Positions 1 to 8,857 are shown, counted from the first letter of the stretch. The stretch: DNA of 64,000 nucleotides from Hazenella coriacea (GCF_004341825.1 NZ_SMAG01000003.1:124001-188000), one strand, 5' to 3'. The notes: a model not told the origin generated them from the letters alone. Numbers and translations: made by a program.

Positions 1-66
1 GCCAAGTGGTAAGGCAACGGACTTTGACTCCGTGATTCGAAGGTTCGATCCCTTCCTTCCCAGCCA
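1..66 (+). tRNA. tRNA-Gln (anticodon TTG), 5' end cut by the window edge
   Basis: The anticodon arm ACGGA-CTTTGAC-TCCGT carries TTG, which reads glutamine CAA. The T arm GAAGG-TTCGATC-CCTTC is followed by the acceptor strand CTTCCCA, discriminator G and an encoded CCA ending at 66. Roughly the first 8-10 bases (5' acceptor strand TGGGAAG and start of the D arm) lie outside the window, so it is probably the last gene of a tRNA cluster running in from the left. Confidence 0.93.
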
Positions 67-69
67 ATA

Positions 70-108
70 AAAAAAGAGGTCTCCAATTATGGAAACCTCT
101 TTTTTTAT
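70..108. terminator. Bidirectional intrinsic terminator between tRNA-Gln and terC
   Basis: Inverted repeat AAAGAGGTCTCC / GGAAACCTCTTT with one mismatch and a short AATTAT loop. It has A-runs on the left and T-runs on the right, so it can end both the rightward tRNA transcript and the leftward terC transcript. Confidence 0.85.
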
Positions 109-151
109 ATGCGAAACTTAGCTTAAATAAATAAAACAGCCAAAACAATAT

Positions 152-850
152 TTAAACTGTTTTATGTCTAGATTGATTCCATTTAATTATAAATCCGGCT
201 CCAAGAACCAAAATAGCCGTAACGATCGGGATGACAGTCGTATAAACTTCTTCACTTTGCAAAACACTTTTAAACACCATTGGATCTTCTGCTAACAACT
301 GTCCACCAATATAGCCCAGAATTCCTGATCCTACATAAACCAACCATGGGAACTTGGTCATGATAAAAGAGACAAGTCTGCTTCCCCACATGATGATTGG
401 AATACTTAAAGCTAATCCAAATAACACCAAGCCCATATGTCCTTTCGCAGCCCCAGCAACTGCCAATACATTATCTAAACTCATCACGACATCGGCGATC
501 ACAATCGTTTTAATCGCACTTTTCATGTTTGTCCCACCGGAAATATGAGCGTTCGTTTCCCCTTCATCTTCAAGCAATAACTTCATGGCGATCCACAGTA
601 AAAGGACTCCACCAACCGCTTTAAGTAATGGAACTCCTAAAAGAAAAGTAGCAATAATCGTCAAAGAAGCCCTCAATAATACTGCTACTCCCGCTCCAAA
701 TAAAATTGCCTTTTTTTGTTGATCTTTCGGTAGATTTCGTGCAGCCATTCCAATAACGACTGCATTATCTCCACTTAATAAAATATCCGCAATAATAATA
801 TTAAATAAGGCAAGCAAAATTTCTGGATCTGAGAAAAATTGAGTATCCAT
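152..850 (-). CDS. TerC family integral membrane protein (YjbE/YkoY-like, probable Mn2+ exporter)
   Basis: A 232-residue protein of about seven hydrophobic segments. It has the two family signature acidic motifs: LLSGDNAVVIG near residue 25 and DVVMSLDNVLAVAG near residue 120, each with the Asp-Asn pair thought to contact metal. TerC-family members of Bacillus (YkoY, YjbE) take part in manganese export and metallation of secreted proteins. Length fits this short subfamily. A ribosome binding site (AAAGGAGAG) stands 6 bases before the ATG. The leader upstream folds extensively (887-1031), as expected for metal-responsive TerC genes. Family assignment is firm; the exact metal is inferred. Confidence 0.88.
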   Translation of the reverse strand: MDTQFFSDPEILLALFNIIIADILLSGDNAVVIGMAARNLPKDQQKKAILFGAGVAVLLRASLTIIATFLLGVPLLKAVGGVLLLWIAMKLLLEDEGETNAHISGGTNMKSAIKTIVIADVVMSLDNVLAVAGAAKGHMGLVLFGLALSIPIIMWGSRLVSFIMTKFPWLVYVGSGILGYIGGQLLAEDPMVFKSVLQSEEVYTTVIPIVTAILVLGAGFIIKWNQSRHKTV

Positions 851-886
851 AGGTTCTCTCCTTTAATTTATCCAAAACACCATCAC

Positions 887-1031
887 GAACAAGGGATTCA
901 GGTAAACGAATAAAACTCCTTCTCATTAGAGCCTATATCTGAAAAAACCTAATCCACTGGATCTAATAACCAAAGTGGTAAGGTCTCATTCCATTTCCAA
1001 ATTCACTAAAAAGGTTTCTTACCCCTTGTCC
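887..1031 (-). promoter_or_regulatory. Structured leader of the terC-family gene, possible diverged Mn2+ (yybP-ykoY) riboswitch
   Basis: Read on the minus strand, GGACAAGGG (1031-1023) pairs over nine positions with CCCUUGUUC (895-887). This encloses about 125 nt with further stems such as CCACU...AGUGG and AUUAGA...UCUAAU. The layout resembles yybP-ykoY leaders of TerC genes, in which the first helix is followed by GGAGUAG and preceded on the 3' side by GCRAGACC. Here those positions read GGUAAG and CUGAAUC, so the canonical metal-binding loops are not present as such. Function is inferred only from position and fold. Confidence 0.35.
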
Positions 1032-1141
1032 TTAGTTTAGAAAGATACACCTAAAAATATGATTAAAACCAGTAATCGCTTTGATACTCATTTTCTCATA
1101 TTGAGCATTTTCTTTGGGCTCATCCCATTCATGACAACAAC

Positions 1142-2344
1142 TTAAAAAAACGAAAGTTCATGATCCAGATCCCTCTCGGGTGAGAGGTCAATCACTTCTG
1201 TCCCTAGAACAGCCTCTTGAACCAATTTTTCCACATCAAACCTAGCTTCTTGTCGAGCCGCTACATCTTTATCTGGCTTTGTCTTAGGAGCTTTAGGTAA
1301 GAAAACCGTACAGCAATCCTCATAAGGTAAAATTGATGTTTCATAAGTTCCAATTTTTTTAGAGATATCCACGATTTCATGCTTGTCCATTCCCACTAAA
1401 GGGCGAAGGACGGGGATCTGAACGACTTCATTAATGGCATTCATACTTTCTAAGGTTTGACTAGCCACTTGTCCAAGACTTTCGCCCGTGACTAAGGCTA
1501 AGGCTTTATTTTCCTTAGCTAGTTCTTGGGCAATACGAAGCATCATTCTACGCATAATCGTAATCGAATACGATTCATAACAATGCTTATTAATTTCTGT
1601 CTGAATTTCTGTAAATGGAACTACATGTAATCGGATGGAGCCACCATATCGAGTCAGAATTTGCGCTAAATCAATCACCTTTTGCTTAGCCCGTTCACTC
1701 GTAAAGGGATAACTATGAAAATGAACCGCATGAAGCTCAACACCACGTTTTAACGCTAAATAGCCAGCTACTGGACTGTCGATGCCTCCTGATAATAACA
1801 GCATGACACGTCCACTTACACCTACAGGTAATCCACCTGGGCCTGCATAATCTTTACCATAGATATAAGTATACTTTCCTCTTATTTCCACATGAAGCGG
1901 AAGATCAGGTTGATGAACATCTACATGTAAATCTTGGATATGATCTAATAGGAACCCACCCAACCGGCGATTCATTTCTTGTGAACGAATAGGGAAACGC
2001 TTATCAGCTCGTTTACTAATAACTTTAAAAGTACGAATCTCAGGTAGTTGCTGTTGTGTATATGCTAAAGCAGCCTGTTCAATTTCCTCGATGGTAGAGT
2101 GAACACGAATCGCTGGACTAAAAGCAACAAGTCCAAATACATTGGCCAGTTCCTCAATAATCTCATCCACCAATGACTCTTGACTCTCTACATAGATTCG
2201 ACCTTGTGATTTAAACACAGAAACCCCTTTAAAAGGCTCTAACTGACGGCGAATATTTTGGACTAGTCGATCTTCAAATGCTGCCTTATTCTTTCCTTTT
2301 AACGCTAACTCGCCATATCGAAGTAAGATGGTATTACTTTTCAT
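1142..2344 (-). CDS. thiI: tRNA 4-thiouridine synthetase ThiI
   Basis: 400 residues, the length of the Bacillus-type ThiI without a C-terminal rhodanese domain. Domain order: N-terminal ferredoxin-like fold, THUMP domain (about 60-165), then a PP-loop ATP pyrophosphatase domain with LLLSGGIDSPVAGYL near 180-195 and the DCCTVFLP cysteine region near 343-350. It adenylates U8 of tRNA and accepts sulfur from a cysteine desulfurase for 4-thiouridine; in many bacteria it also serves thiazole synthesis. The ATG overlaps the stop of the upstream desulfurase gene (TAATG), indicating translational coupling and a dedicated sulfur donor. Confidence 0.96.
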   Translation of the reverse strand: MKSNTILLRYGELALKGKNKAAFEDRLVQNIRRQLEPFKGVSVFKSQGRIYVESQESLVDEIIEELANVFGLVAFSPAIRVHSTIEEIEQAALAYTQQQLPEIRTFKVISKRADKRFPIRSQEMNRRLGGFLLDHIQDLHVDVHQPDLPLHVEIRGKYTYIYGKDYAGPGGLPVGVSGRVMLLLSGGIDSPVAGYLALKRGVELHAVHFHSYPFTSERAKQKVIDLAQILTRYGGSIRLHVVPFTEIQTEINKHCYESYSITIMRRMMLRIAQELAKENKALALVTGESLGQVASQTLESMNAINEVVQIPVLRPLVGMDKHEIVDISKKIGTYETSILPYEDCCTVFLPKAPKTKPDKDVAARQEARFDVEKLVQEAVLGTEVIDLSPERDLDHELSFF

Positions 2345-3504
2345 TATTTATGCACCCTCATGACTTGTTGTAATCGTGGGATCACTCGAATAAGTGCTTC
2401 TGCACATTTTTCTATATCCTCTTTCGTAGTATCATATCCCATACTAATTCGAATAGCACCAATCGATTCTTGATCTGATAATCCCATTGCTTTAAGAACT
2501 CGACTAGACACCTCTACTTTCGAGGAACAGGCCGATTTACTTGATACATAAACTTGTTCTTGTTCTAATGCGTGAACAAGAACTTCAGACTTCAAACCTG
2601 GAAAAGAGAGATTTAACAAATAAGAAGCTCCACCATCCCTCTGTAAATCTCCATTTACTTTCAATTGGGATAGTGAGCTATTTAATTTTTTCAACAATAA
2701 TTCTTTCCACTCTTGTGTTCGTTGTAAAAAATCAAGTCGTTGCTCATGCGTCATGATTAATGCCTTAGCAAACCCAGCAATCCCTGGAACATTTTGAGTT
2801 CCAGAACGCAGCCCTCTCTCCTGTCCTCCTCCATGAAGTAAGGGGGTCAGTAATAAGTTTTTACGAATATAAAGCCCCCCAACCCCTTTAGGACCATGAA
2901 GTTTATGACCTGAAAAGGAAAGAAGGTCGATCTGTGATTGACTAGGAATCAAATCTATTTTTCCAAATGACTGTATAGCATCAACATGGAAAAATACTTT
3001 GGGGTATTTCTTTAATCTCTTCCCAATCTCTCGAATCGGTTGAATCGTGCCAGTCTCATTATTGGTGTGCATCACTGAGACAAGAACGGTTTCATCTGTT
3101 AGTGCTTTTTCCACATCATCTGGAGAGACTCTCCCCCATGAATCTACAGGAAGATATGTAACCTTCCAACCTCTGTTCTCAAGATGCCGGAACACTTCAT
3201 GGATTGATGCATGTTCAATCTCCGTTGTGACTAAGTGCTTACCACGTTGGCAGTATTGCTCAGCAATTCCTTTAACTGCGATATTATTGGATTCAGTCCC
3301 GCCAGAAGTAAATAGAATCTCTTGGGGAGAACTTCGTAATACTTGGGCAACAACTTTTCTGGCTTGATCTACAAGTCGCTCCGCTTGCACACCTAGACCA
3401 TGTAAAGAAGAAGGATTTCCAAATACTTTTTGCATGACATTGGTCATTACATCAACAACCTCTGGATAAACACGTGTGGTAGCACTGTTATCTAAATAAA
3501 TCAC
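2344..3504 (-). CDS. nifZ: Cysteine desulfurase, NifS/IscS family (NifZ-like partner of ThiI)
   Basis: 386 residues of the class V aminotransferase fold. Visible features are the N-terminal IYLDNSATTRVYPEV, the PLP lysine in SGHKLHGPKGVGG (about residue 202) and the active cysteine loop SSKSACSS (about 324). It removes sulfur from cysteine as an enzyme persulfide. The pairing with thiI, with the genes overlapping by one base, matches B. subtilis nifZ-thiI, where the desulfurase feeds ThiI rather than Fe-S assembly. A GGAGGGCG ribosome binding site precedes the start codon at 3504. Family certain; the NifZ symbol rests on synteny. Confidence 0.92.
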   Translation of the reverse strand: MIYLDNSATTRVYPEVVDVMTNVMQKVFGNPSSLHGLGVQAERLVDQARKVVAQVLRSSPQEILFTSGGTESNNIAVKGIAEQYCQRGKHLVTTEIEHASIHEVFRHLENRGWKVTYLPVDSWGRVSPDDVEKALTDETVLVSVMHTNNETGTIQPIREIGKRLKKYPKVFFHVDAIQSFGKIDLIPSQSQIDLLSFSGHKLHGPKGVGGLYIRKNLLLTPLLHGGGQERGLRSGTQNVPGIAGFAKALIMTHEQRLDFLQRTQEWKELLLKKLNSSLSQLKVNGDLQRDGGASYLLNLSFPGLKSEVLVHALEQEQVYVSSKSACSSKVEVSSRVLKAMGLSDQESIGAIRISMGYDTTKEDIEKCAEALIRVIPRLQQVMRVHK

Positions 3505-3893
3505 TGTTTCGCCCTCCTTTCCTTTCCCATAACTTCACCATAATACCACAAAACAAAACCCCTGACACTGCACGTAAGAGGCCCATTTTTTATTGTAAAT
3601 CGACTTGAGCAAAACAACTGAATGAATTGGAAATCATGCTACTTGATCCTCTGAATCTAAGAGGAGAGATGCTTCTCAGACGAACAACTTTTGCGGATTC
3701 GCTACGAGAGTGAGACAGCGAAACATCGACCCGACGGAATTTAGATCAATCTGTTACTTAAGATGTCATAGGGTAACTTAGAAAGCAAATCAAGAGCGAT
3801 AGATTTTTTCCACTCTAATTTTTTTGTGCACATATTCAGAAGTGATATCTTTTGCTATATTTATTTAGGATAGCGAAATTTTCTTAGGCAGAA
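3505..3893. other. Intergenic region between divergent nifZ and the MFS gene
   Basis: About 390 bp without a convincing gene on either strand. It must hold the promoters of the leftward nifZ-thiI operon and of the rightward transporter. I see no clean terminator, riboswitch signature or repeat. The stretch around 3650-3760 is richer in GC than its surroundings but has frequent stops in all frames. Confidence 0.5.
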
Positions 3894-5192
3894 ATGGATG
3901 GGAGAGCTTTGATCAGTCAAATATATGCCTACACGGAGCGTTTCAGAGAGTTTAATAAAAATATCAAATGGTTTTTTATCGGAAATATTCTTTTTCAAAT
4001 TGGGTTGGGTGTTTTTTCTGTCATCTACAATCTTTATATCCAAGAGATTGGTCATGTAGCTAGTGTTAATGGCAGTATCATCTCAATCACCTCCATTGCT
4101 ACAGCGATCGCTCTTGTTCCTGCTGGAATATTAAGTGATCGCTTAGGACGGAAACCTCTTTTTTTGTGGGGTGGAATAGTTGCTTCGGCAAGTCTAGGGA
4201 TTCGTGCGATTGTCATAGAAGAACACTCATTACTTCTGTTTGCTTTTATTACTGGCTTTTTTACTGCTTTTATCCAAGTAACTGCCATTCCCTTTTTAGC
4301 TGAGAATTCAAGCCCCAAACAGAGAATTCATTTGTTTAGCTTAAATTTCGCATTAACGATGGTGGCTCAAGTGATTGGAAATTTGGGTGGTGGGGTCATT
4401 TCTGATCTATTTCACTATGGATGGGGTTTTAGTGGGCTGATGAGTGTACGTATCTCATTATTAGTGGGATGTTTCTTTTCTCTATTGGGATTTATCCCTT
4501 TATCATTCATTAAAGAGAATAAGCCTACTGTAGACCTGCCTCAGACCAAGGAAAGTTCATTCAAGCTATTATTATCCACACATCGCTCTCAAGCACGCTT
4601 AATTTTCCGCTTCACTTTAGCCAACCTCATAATTGGAATTGGGTCTGGACTCGTCATTCCCTATCTAAATTTATATTTTAGTGATCGCTTCTCAGCTAGC
4701 CACTCATCCATTGGGTTCATCGTTTCTTTAGGTCAAGCGGCAACCGCAGTAGCAATGATGATTGGTCCTTGGTTAGTTAGTCGTTGGGGACAAGTAAAGA
4801 CAGTAGTCATTCTCCAACTAGCATCAATTCCTTTTCTATTGATTACAGGCTTTACAAATCTGTTCTGGCTCGCATGTGTGGGATTTTTAATTCGACAAGC
4901 GCTGATGAACGCAGCCAATCCCATTACTTCCACCATGCTTATGGAACAGGTAGACCATCGCTTTAAAGGATTAGCCAATAGCTTTGGACAGATGGTTTTC
5001 ATGGTGGGCTGGGCAGTTACCGGGCCGTTCAGTACATCTATGGTAGCGACTCATGGAACTTATTGGGGATATGCCATTAACTTTGCTTTAACTTCGATTT
5101 GTTACATTGTGGGTGCTTCCTATTTCTATTTTGTTTTTCGGAAACTAAAAACAAGCCAAAAACTTGACCAAACTGACTCCATTGCCTCATAA
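3894..5192 (+). CDS. MFS transporter (12-TM drug/metabolite antiporter type)
   Basis: 432 residues with about 12 predicted membrane segments in two halves separated by a hydrophilic loop near 200-230. The cytoplasmic loop between segments 2 and 3 carries GILSDRLGRKPLF, the major facilitator motif A, near residue 80. Substrate cannot be read from sequence. The start ATG at 3894 has only a weak ribosome binding site, so translation might begin slightly elsewhere. It is isolated on the plus strand between divergent nifZ and convergent msrA. Confidence 0.85.
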   Translation: MDGRALISQIYAYTERFREFNKNIKWFFIGNILFQIGLGVFSVIYNLYIQEIGHVASVNGSIISITSIATAIALVPAGILSDRLGRKPLFLWGGIVASASLGIRAIVIEEHSLLLFAFITGFFTAFIQVTAIPFLAENSSPKQRIHLFSLNFALTMVAQVIGNLGGGVISDLFHYGWGFSGLMSVRISLLVGCFFSLLGFIPLSFIKENKPTVDLPQTKESSFKLLLSTHRSQARLIFRFTLANLIIGIGSGLVIPYLNLYFSDRFSASHSSIGFIVSLGQAATAVAMMIGPWLVSRWGQVKTVVILQLASIPFLLITGFTNLFWLACVGFLIRQALMNAANPITSTMLMEQVDHRFKGLANSFGQMVFMVGWAVTGPFSTSMVATHGTYWGYAINFALTSICYIVGASYFYFVFRKLKTSQKLDQTDSIAS

Positions 5193-5204
5193 AAAGATAG
5201 AAAA

Positions 5205-5252
5205 AACAAACACTCAGCTCCTTAAAACCAGAAAAGCTGAGTGTTTGTTATC
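5205..5252. terminator. Bidirectional terminator between the MFS gene and msrA
   Basis: Perfect 15-bp inverted repeat AACAAACACTCAGCT / AGCTGAGTGTTTGTT with a 15-base loop, placed between two converging genes. A-rich on the left and T-containing on the right, so it could serve both. Confidence 0.85.
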
Positions 5253-5261
5253 TTATTCTAC

Positions 5262-5732
5262 TTACATATGACAACTATTGAACCCACGCTTTTGTAAATA
5301 ACGTTGATGATATTCTTCTGCACGATAAAAGGCGGCAACGGGTACAATCTGTGTCACAATAGGGTTCTTCCAACGCCCTGATTGATCCAGTTGTTTTAAT
5401 GATATTTCTGCAATTTCTTTTTGTTCTTCAGTGTGATAAAAGATGACAGATCGATATTGTGTCCCGACATCGGGACCTTGTCGATTGAGGGTAGTTGGAT
5501 TATGATTCTCCCAAAATACTTTTAGTAAATCCTCGTATGAGATCACTGTTGGATCATACTCCAAATGAACGACCTCTGCATGACCCGTTTGATCCGTACA
5601 AACCTCTTCATAAGTCGGTTGCTCGGTCTCTCCTCCCATGTATCCTACAGATGTCTCCTTCACGCCTAGAATCTGCCGGAATGTCTCTTCCACTCCCCAG
5701 AAACAACCAGCTCCAAAGGTAGCAAGCGCCAT
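5262..5732 (-). CDS. msrA: Peptide methionine sulfoxide reductase MsrA
   Basis: 156 residues, typical for a single-domain MsrA. The catalytic cysteine is in [13 protein letters not shown] (Cys9), followed by GYMGG and [16 protein letters not shown] cysteine four residues from the end region (FNSCHM) is a candidate resolving residue. It reduces the S-epimer of methionine sulfoxide in proteins using thioredoxin. No MsrB domain is fused and none is adjacent. The start at 5732 is preceded by a GGGAGGG stretch. Confidence 0.95.
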   Translation of the reverse strand: MALATFGAGCFWGVEETFRQILGVKETSVGYMGGETEQPTYEEVCTDQTGHAEVVHLEYDPTVISYEDLLKVFWENHNPTTLNRQGPDVGTQYRSVIFYHTEEQKEIAEISLKQLDQSGRWKNPIVTQIVPVAAFYRAEEYHQRYLQKRGFNSCHM

Positions 5733-5778
5733 GTCATTTTCCCTCCCTATAAATATATCGTAGCAAATTCACACTTTT

Positions 5779-6324
5779 TCATAAAGATTGTTCCCTATTA
5801 GTTACCATATATAATTCTGCTTGCTTGCGATAGGCATGAATTTGTCTAACTTCCAGTTCATCCATCATCAATACATCCTCAGGTAAAGGAAATGGATGGA
5901 CAACCATATCTAGATAAATCTTACCTTCTCTTCGGACTTCTCCTAGTATTCCTACTTGTATCAGAAGATGAATCCATTGGATCATCGTTTTTGGGTATTT
6001 AAAATGAGAACGATGAAGTACATGACGAACCGCTAATTCCCGCTCATAAATCGCAAAAAATTTTTCTTTCTCCTCTTCACATTCAAAAAACTTAGGGATT
6101 TCAAATGAAAACGGGAGTAAAGAAAGCTCTTTTTCTTCCGCTTTCATCAATTCAACAATTTCTGTTTTTGTATATCCATGAATAATAAAAGTCATTACAC
6201 TAAGTAGAACAGAGCATGTACCATGGGGTAAAAATAGGTTCCAAGCATATGTAAAAAAACCTGAAGGTACATAAATCGAATCCTCTGACCAGCCTTGTGT
6301 GAGTAAAGTTTTAACTCCAAACAC
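5779..6324 (-). CDS. Hypothetical protein, 181 residues, soluble
   Basis: I do not recognise the family with confidence. The protein is mixed alpha/beta, rich in Glu and aromatic residues, with no signal peptide. The start is a GTG preceded by GGGAG eight bases upstream. The central acidic stretch FFECEEEKEKFFAIYERE looks helical, and the C-terminal half (about 110-175) could be a winged-helix-like region with IHLLIQVGILGEVRREGKIYLD. It lies downstream of nothing on its strand; msrA follows 46 bases after its stop, so co-transcription with msrA is possible. Confidence 0.6.
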   Translation of the reverse strand: MFGVKTLLTQGWSEDSIYVPSGFFTYAWNLFLPHGTCSVLLSVMTFIIHGYTKTEIVELMKAEEKELSLLPFSFEIPKFFECEEEKEKFFAIYERELAVRHVLHRSHFKYPKTMIQWIHLLIQVGILGEVRREGKIYLDMVVHPFPLPEDVLMMDELEVRQIHAYRKQAELYMVTNREQSL

Positions 6325-6535
6325 ACTCTCAACTCCCTTTACCCTGCATTCTTTCTTCAGTCCAGTGTATTGGATTGATCCACTAGAATCTTTGATATTT
6401 TCTTATTTTATCCTTTTATGGAATAGAGGAAAAGTAAGTACTAAATATAAGAAAAACAACATTGCTCGTCCTCATATAACCGGTTATACTAAGAACAGAA
6501 AGATTACCCATCTCACATTAAAGGAGTTTAAATCC

Positions 6536-6775
6536 TTGTCACGGAAAAAACGACTTTGGTTTAATATATTAGGGTGGACATTCCTCGTTCTAGGAATTCT
6601 AGGGTGTTTCCTCCCCTTTTTACAAGGGATTTTGTTTATACTTGTAGGACTTTATTTCTTATCACACACCACACCTTGGGCTAACAAATTATTAATGAAA
6701 TTGCGTAACCGCTATCCTAAAATCGCCACTAAATCCGAGGAATTTATAAAAAAATTCAGCTGGAAATCCACATAA
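6536..6775 (+). CDS. Small membrane protein, PGPGW/DUF454-like
   Basis: 79 residues from a TTG start. I chose this start because AAGGAG stands nine bases upstream (6521-6526) and no ATG or GTG exists in the preceding 230 bases except a distant GTG at 6299 inside the divergent gene. The product has two close hydrophobic segments forming a hairpin (FNILGWTFLVLGILGCFLPF, then GILFILVGLYFLS) and a basic C-terminal helix. This resembles the small PGPGW/YbaN-like membrane proteins of unknown function, though the PGPGW tetrad itself is not conserved. Confidence 0.65.
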   Translation: MSRKKRLWFNILGWTFLVLGILGCFLPFLQGILFILVGLYFLSHTTPWANKLLMKLRNRYPKIATKSEEFIKKFSWKST

Positions 6776-6783
6776 TGATAAAG

Positions 6784-6812
6784 ACGAACCTGAAGTTCAG
6801 GTTCGTTATTTT
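6784..6812. terminator. Terminator after the small membrane protein gene
   Basis: Inverted repeat ACGAACCTGAA-G-TTCAGGTTCGT followed by TATTTTTAT on the plus strand. It sits between converging genes. Confidence 0.8.
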
Positions 6813-6820
6813 TATCCCAG

Positions 6821-7390
6821 TTAAACGGCCCTTCTCATTTTTTTTCTGAATGACTGAATCAATTTATACAAGATAAACAACATGATGATGATGAGTACAC
6901 CTGTAAGAATCGGCATCAATATAGCTAGAACTGATATAATCATCGAGCTTATATTTTCAATCAGACTCACTACAGGATTTCCCAATCCTCCTGTTGAAAC
7001 GGTAGAAACCCCTCTTGCCGATGCCGTTAGAAGTTGTGTTGATGTAGCAGTCCCACCTCCAACAATTGCCGCCAACACCCATGTGAGTAGGGGGTTCATA
7101 TCTGTAATTAAAGAAGCCGATATAACACTTCCTGCAACAACTGCAGTAGGTGTAGCAATCGTATCTAGAGCTTGGTCAACCCAAGGAATAAAATATGAAA
7201 AGACTTCAAGCAAAGTAGCCACTGCAAAAGTGATGAGGGCAACATTTGTTGTCATCCACTGAAATCCTTCTCCAAGCTCAATAAATTCGGCCTTTGCTCC
7301 AATACTGATCACTAAAAAAGGTACGAATACTCTAAATCCACAGGCGGCACTTAATCCAACTCCCATTAAAGTCGCTAACAACAGCTCCAT
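6821..7390 (-). CDS. DUF4126 family membrane protein
   Basis: 189 residues, with about five hydrophobic segments. Diagnostic features are the N-terminal LMGVGLSAACGFRVFVPFL, then GFQWMTTNVALI and the glycine-rich AAIVGGGTATSTQLLTASARG in the middle. This pattern matches DUF4126 proteins, widespread membrane proteins of unknown function. A basic tail (FRKKMRRAV) ends it. It appears monocistronic; the next gene upstream starts at 8085 with a 59-base gap. Confidence 0.8.
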   Translation of the reverse strand: MELLLATLMGVGLSAACGFRVFVPFLVISIGAKAEFIELGEGFQWMTTNVALITFAVATLLEVFSYFIPWVDQALDTIATPTAVVAGSVISASLITDMNPLLTWVLAAIVGGGTATSTQLLTASARGVSTVSTGGLGNPVVSLIENISSMIISVLAILMPILTGVLIIIMLFILYKLIQSFRKKMRRAV

Positions 7391-7449
7391 CTATTTGACC
7401 ACCTTTCGTAAATCTTTTCTTTTTTGTCTTAACGTTTTAATAAGGTAGG

Positions 7450-8085
7450 TCACTTGACTCGACAAATACCCAACCCGTCTCCAATTGGCAACAAGATTGA
7501 TTCTAAGCGAGGATCTGTGGCAATTTTCTCATTGAACTGGCGGACAGTCGTTGGAGATGGTCCTTGATCCTCTAGATCAAAAATTCTTCCTGATTGAAGT
7601 AAATTATCAGCTGTAATAATCGTTCCAGGCCGAGCTAGTTGAATCGCCTTTTCTAAATAATTGATATAGTTCGGCTTATCCGCATCGATGAAAAAGAAGT
7701 CGAACTTCTCTTCTTTTTGGACAAAATCAGTTAGTATTTCCATCGCATCATTCACCATAAAAGTAACACGACTACTCAGTCCTGCTTTTTCTACATTTTC
7801 AATAGCAAAATCTGCATGTGCTTGTCTATTTTCCAAAGAAAGAACTTGTCCATCTTCAGGTATAGCTCTAGCTAACCAAATTGTACTATATCCGCCTAGA
7901 GCACCAATTTCACATATTTTTTTTGCACCTGACATTTTCACTAATAAGTATAATGTTTTCCCTATTTCTGGAGGGACTGAAATCTGTGGTAACTCCCGCT
8001 CTTCTAAACCTTTATAGATCGAATAAAGAATTTCATCCTCATGAACGAAAAGAGAACGTATATACTCTTTTTCTGACATTCTCAA
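7450..8085 (-). CDS. SAM-dependent O-methyltransferase (class I, family 3, caffeoyl-CoA OMT-like)
   Basis: 211 residues. SAM-binding motif I is EIGALGGYSTIWLARAIP (about 60-77). The metal/substrate region FFIDADKPNYINYLE near 133-147 and TADNLLQSGRI near 159 are typical of cation-dependent catechol-type O-methyltransferases. Two closely spaced Met codons (8085 and 8079) could each start it. The natural substrate in bacilli is generally unknown; relatives include tRNA 5-hydroxyuridine methyltransferase TrmR, which is a reasonable alternative identity here. Confidence 0.85.
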   Translation of the reverse strand: MRMSEKEYIRSLFVHEDEILYSIYKGLEERELPQISVPPEIGKTLYLLVKMSGAKKICEIGALGGYSTIWLARAIPEDGQVLSLENRQAHADFAIENVEKAGLSSRVTFMVNDAMEILTDFVQKEEKFDFFFIDADKPNYINYLEKAIQLARPGTIITADNLLQSGRIFDLEDQGPSPTTVRQFNEKIATDPRLESILLPIGDGLGICRVK

Positions 8086-8240
8086 ACCCTCATTTCTCTT
8101 CAGATCAGAAACTTTCTCATTTATTCTAACCTAGTCAACAGTTGTTACACAATTCCACTACTTCATCGATTACAAAAAAATATACAGATAAGAGGTGGTA
8201 TATTTTGAAGAGAATGATGGGAGTCAATAAAATTTAAAGA

Positions 8241-8266
8241 ATAAGACCCCAGTAATTGGGGTCTTA
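8241..8266 (-). terminator. Terminator downstream of the DUF4190-like gene
   Basis: On the minus strand AAGACCCC-AATTACT-GGGGTCTT is followed by ATTCTTTAAATTTT, a moderately U-rich tract. Confidence 0.75.
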
Positions 8267-8284
8267 AACGGGTCTGGTGATTAG

Positions 8285-8857
8285 TTAGAATAAGATTAAA
8301 AACGGGATTGCTAATGTAACCAAGATTATTGCAACGATTCCAACTGCTACACCCCACCAGCCTAGTGCACTTCCACGGCGGGCACTAATGACACCGACAA
8401 TAATTCCTGCGGGTGCCATGATATAAGGTAAAAAGAAGAAGGAAAGTACAGACAAAATGATCGATGTGATGCCCAAGCCCCTTCCACGATCAGCAGTGTC
8501 ATCTTCATCGCGATTTACACGTTTGTCGGCTAAGTCTGACCGGGGAGCTAATTCTTGAGCGTACTCCTCATCAAAATCATTCCGAACTCCAACGGGATCT
8601 ACCTCAGGCTCATCATTACCCTCTGATAAGCCATCAAAAGCTGGGAAAGCTTGATCTTCTGCAAATTCTTCATCATCTTCAGCTCGGACCCCAACAGGTG
8701 TTGTTACTATTGGGTTTCCTTCTCCGCTTGGTGTTAAATCACCTAGTAACGGTGCTGACTCTTGTGCAAACTCTTCATCTTGAGCATCTCGCATACCTAC
8801 AGGAGTATCATAGGTTACTAAATCATCAAGCTCTTTGTTGCGCTCGCGGTTTTCCAT
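8285..8857 (-). CDS. DUF4190-like two-TM protein with three N-terminal PVG repeats
   Basis: 190 residues. The C-terminal 70 residues form a two-helix membrane module (IILSVLSFFFLPYIMAPAG, then GWWGVAVGIVAIILVTL) like DUF4190 domains. The acidic N-terminal half holds three imperfect repeats with the core PVG(M/V)R followed by DEE(F/Y)A, at about residues 19, 53 and 87. No signal peptide precedes the acidic part, so it is probably cytoplasmic with the membrane anchor at the C-terminus. Function unknown. It is monocistronic, with a terminator close to the stop. Confidence 0.75.
   Translation of the reverse strand: MENRERNKELDDLVTYDTPVGMRDAQDEEFAQESAPLLGDLTPSGEGNPIVTTPVGVRAEDDEEFAEDQAFPAFDGLSEGNDEPEVDPVGVRNDFDEEYAQELAPRSDLADKRVNRDEDDTADRGRGLGITSIILSVLSFFFLPYIMAPAGIIVGVISARRGSALGWWGVAVGIVAIILVTLAIPFLILF

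Noticed and set aside
887-1031. Calling the terC leader a canonical yybP-ykoY riboswitch
   Set aside because: The conserved GGAGUAG and GCRAGACC loops are not present; only position and closing helix agree.
6299-6535. N-terminal extension of the small membrane protein gene from a GTG at 6299
   Set aside because: Overlaps the divergent gene start and promoter, lacks a ribosome binding site, while AAGGAG-N9-TTG at 6536 gives a start at the conserved domain.
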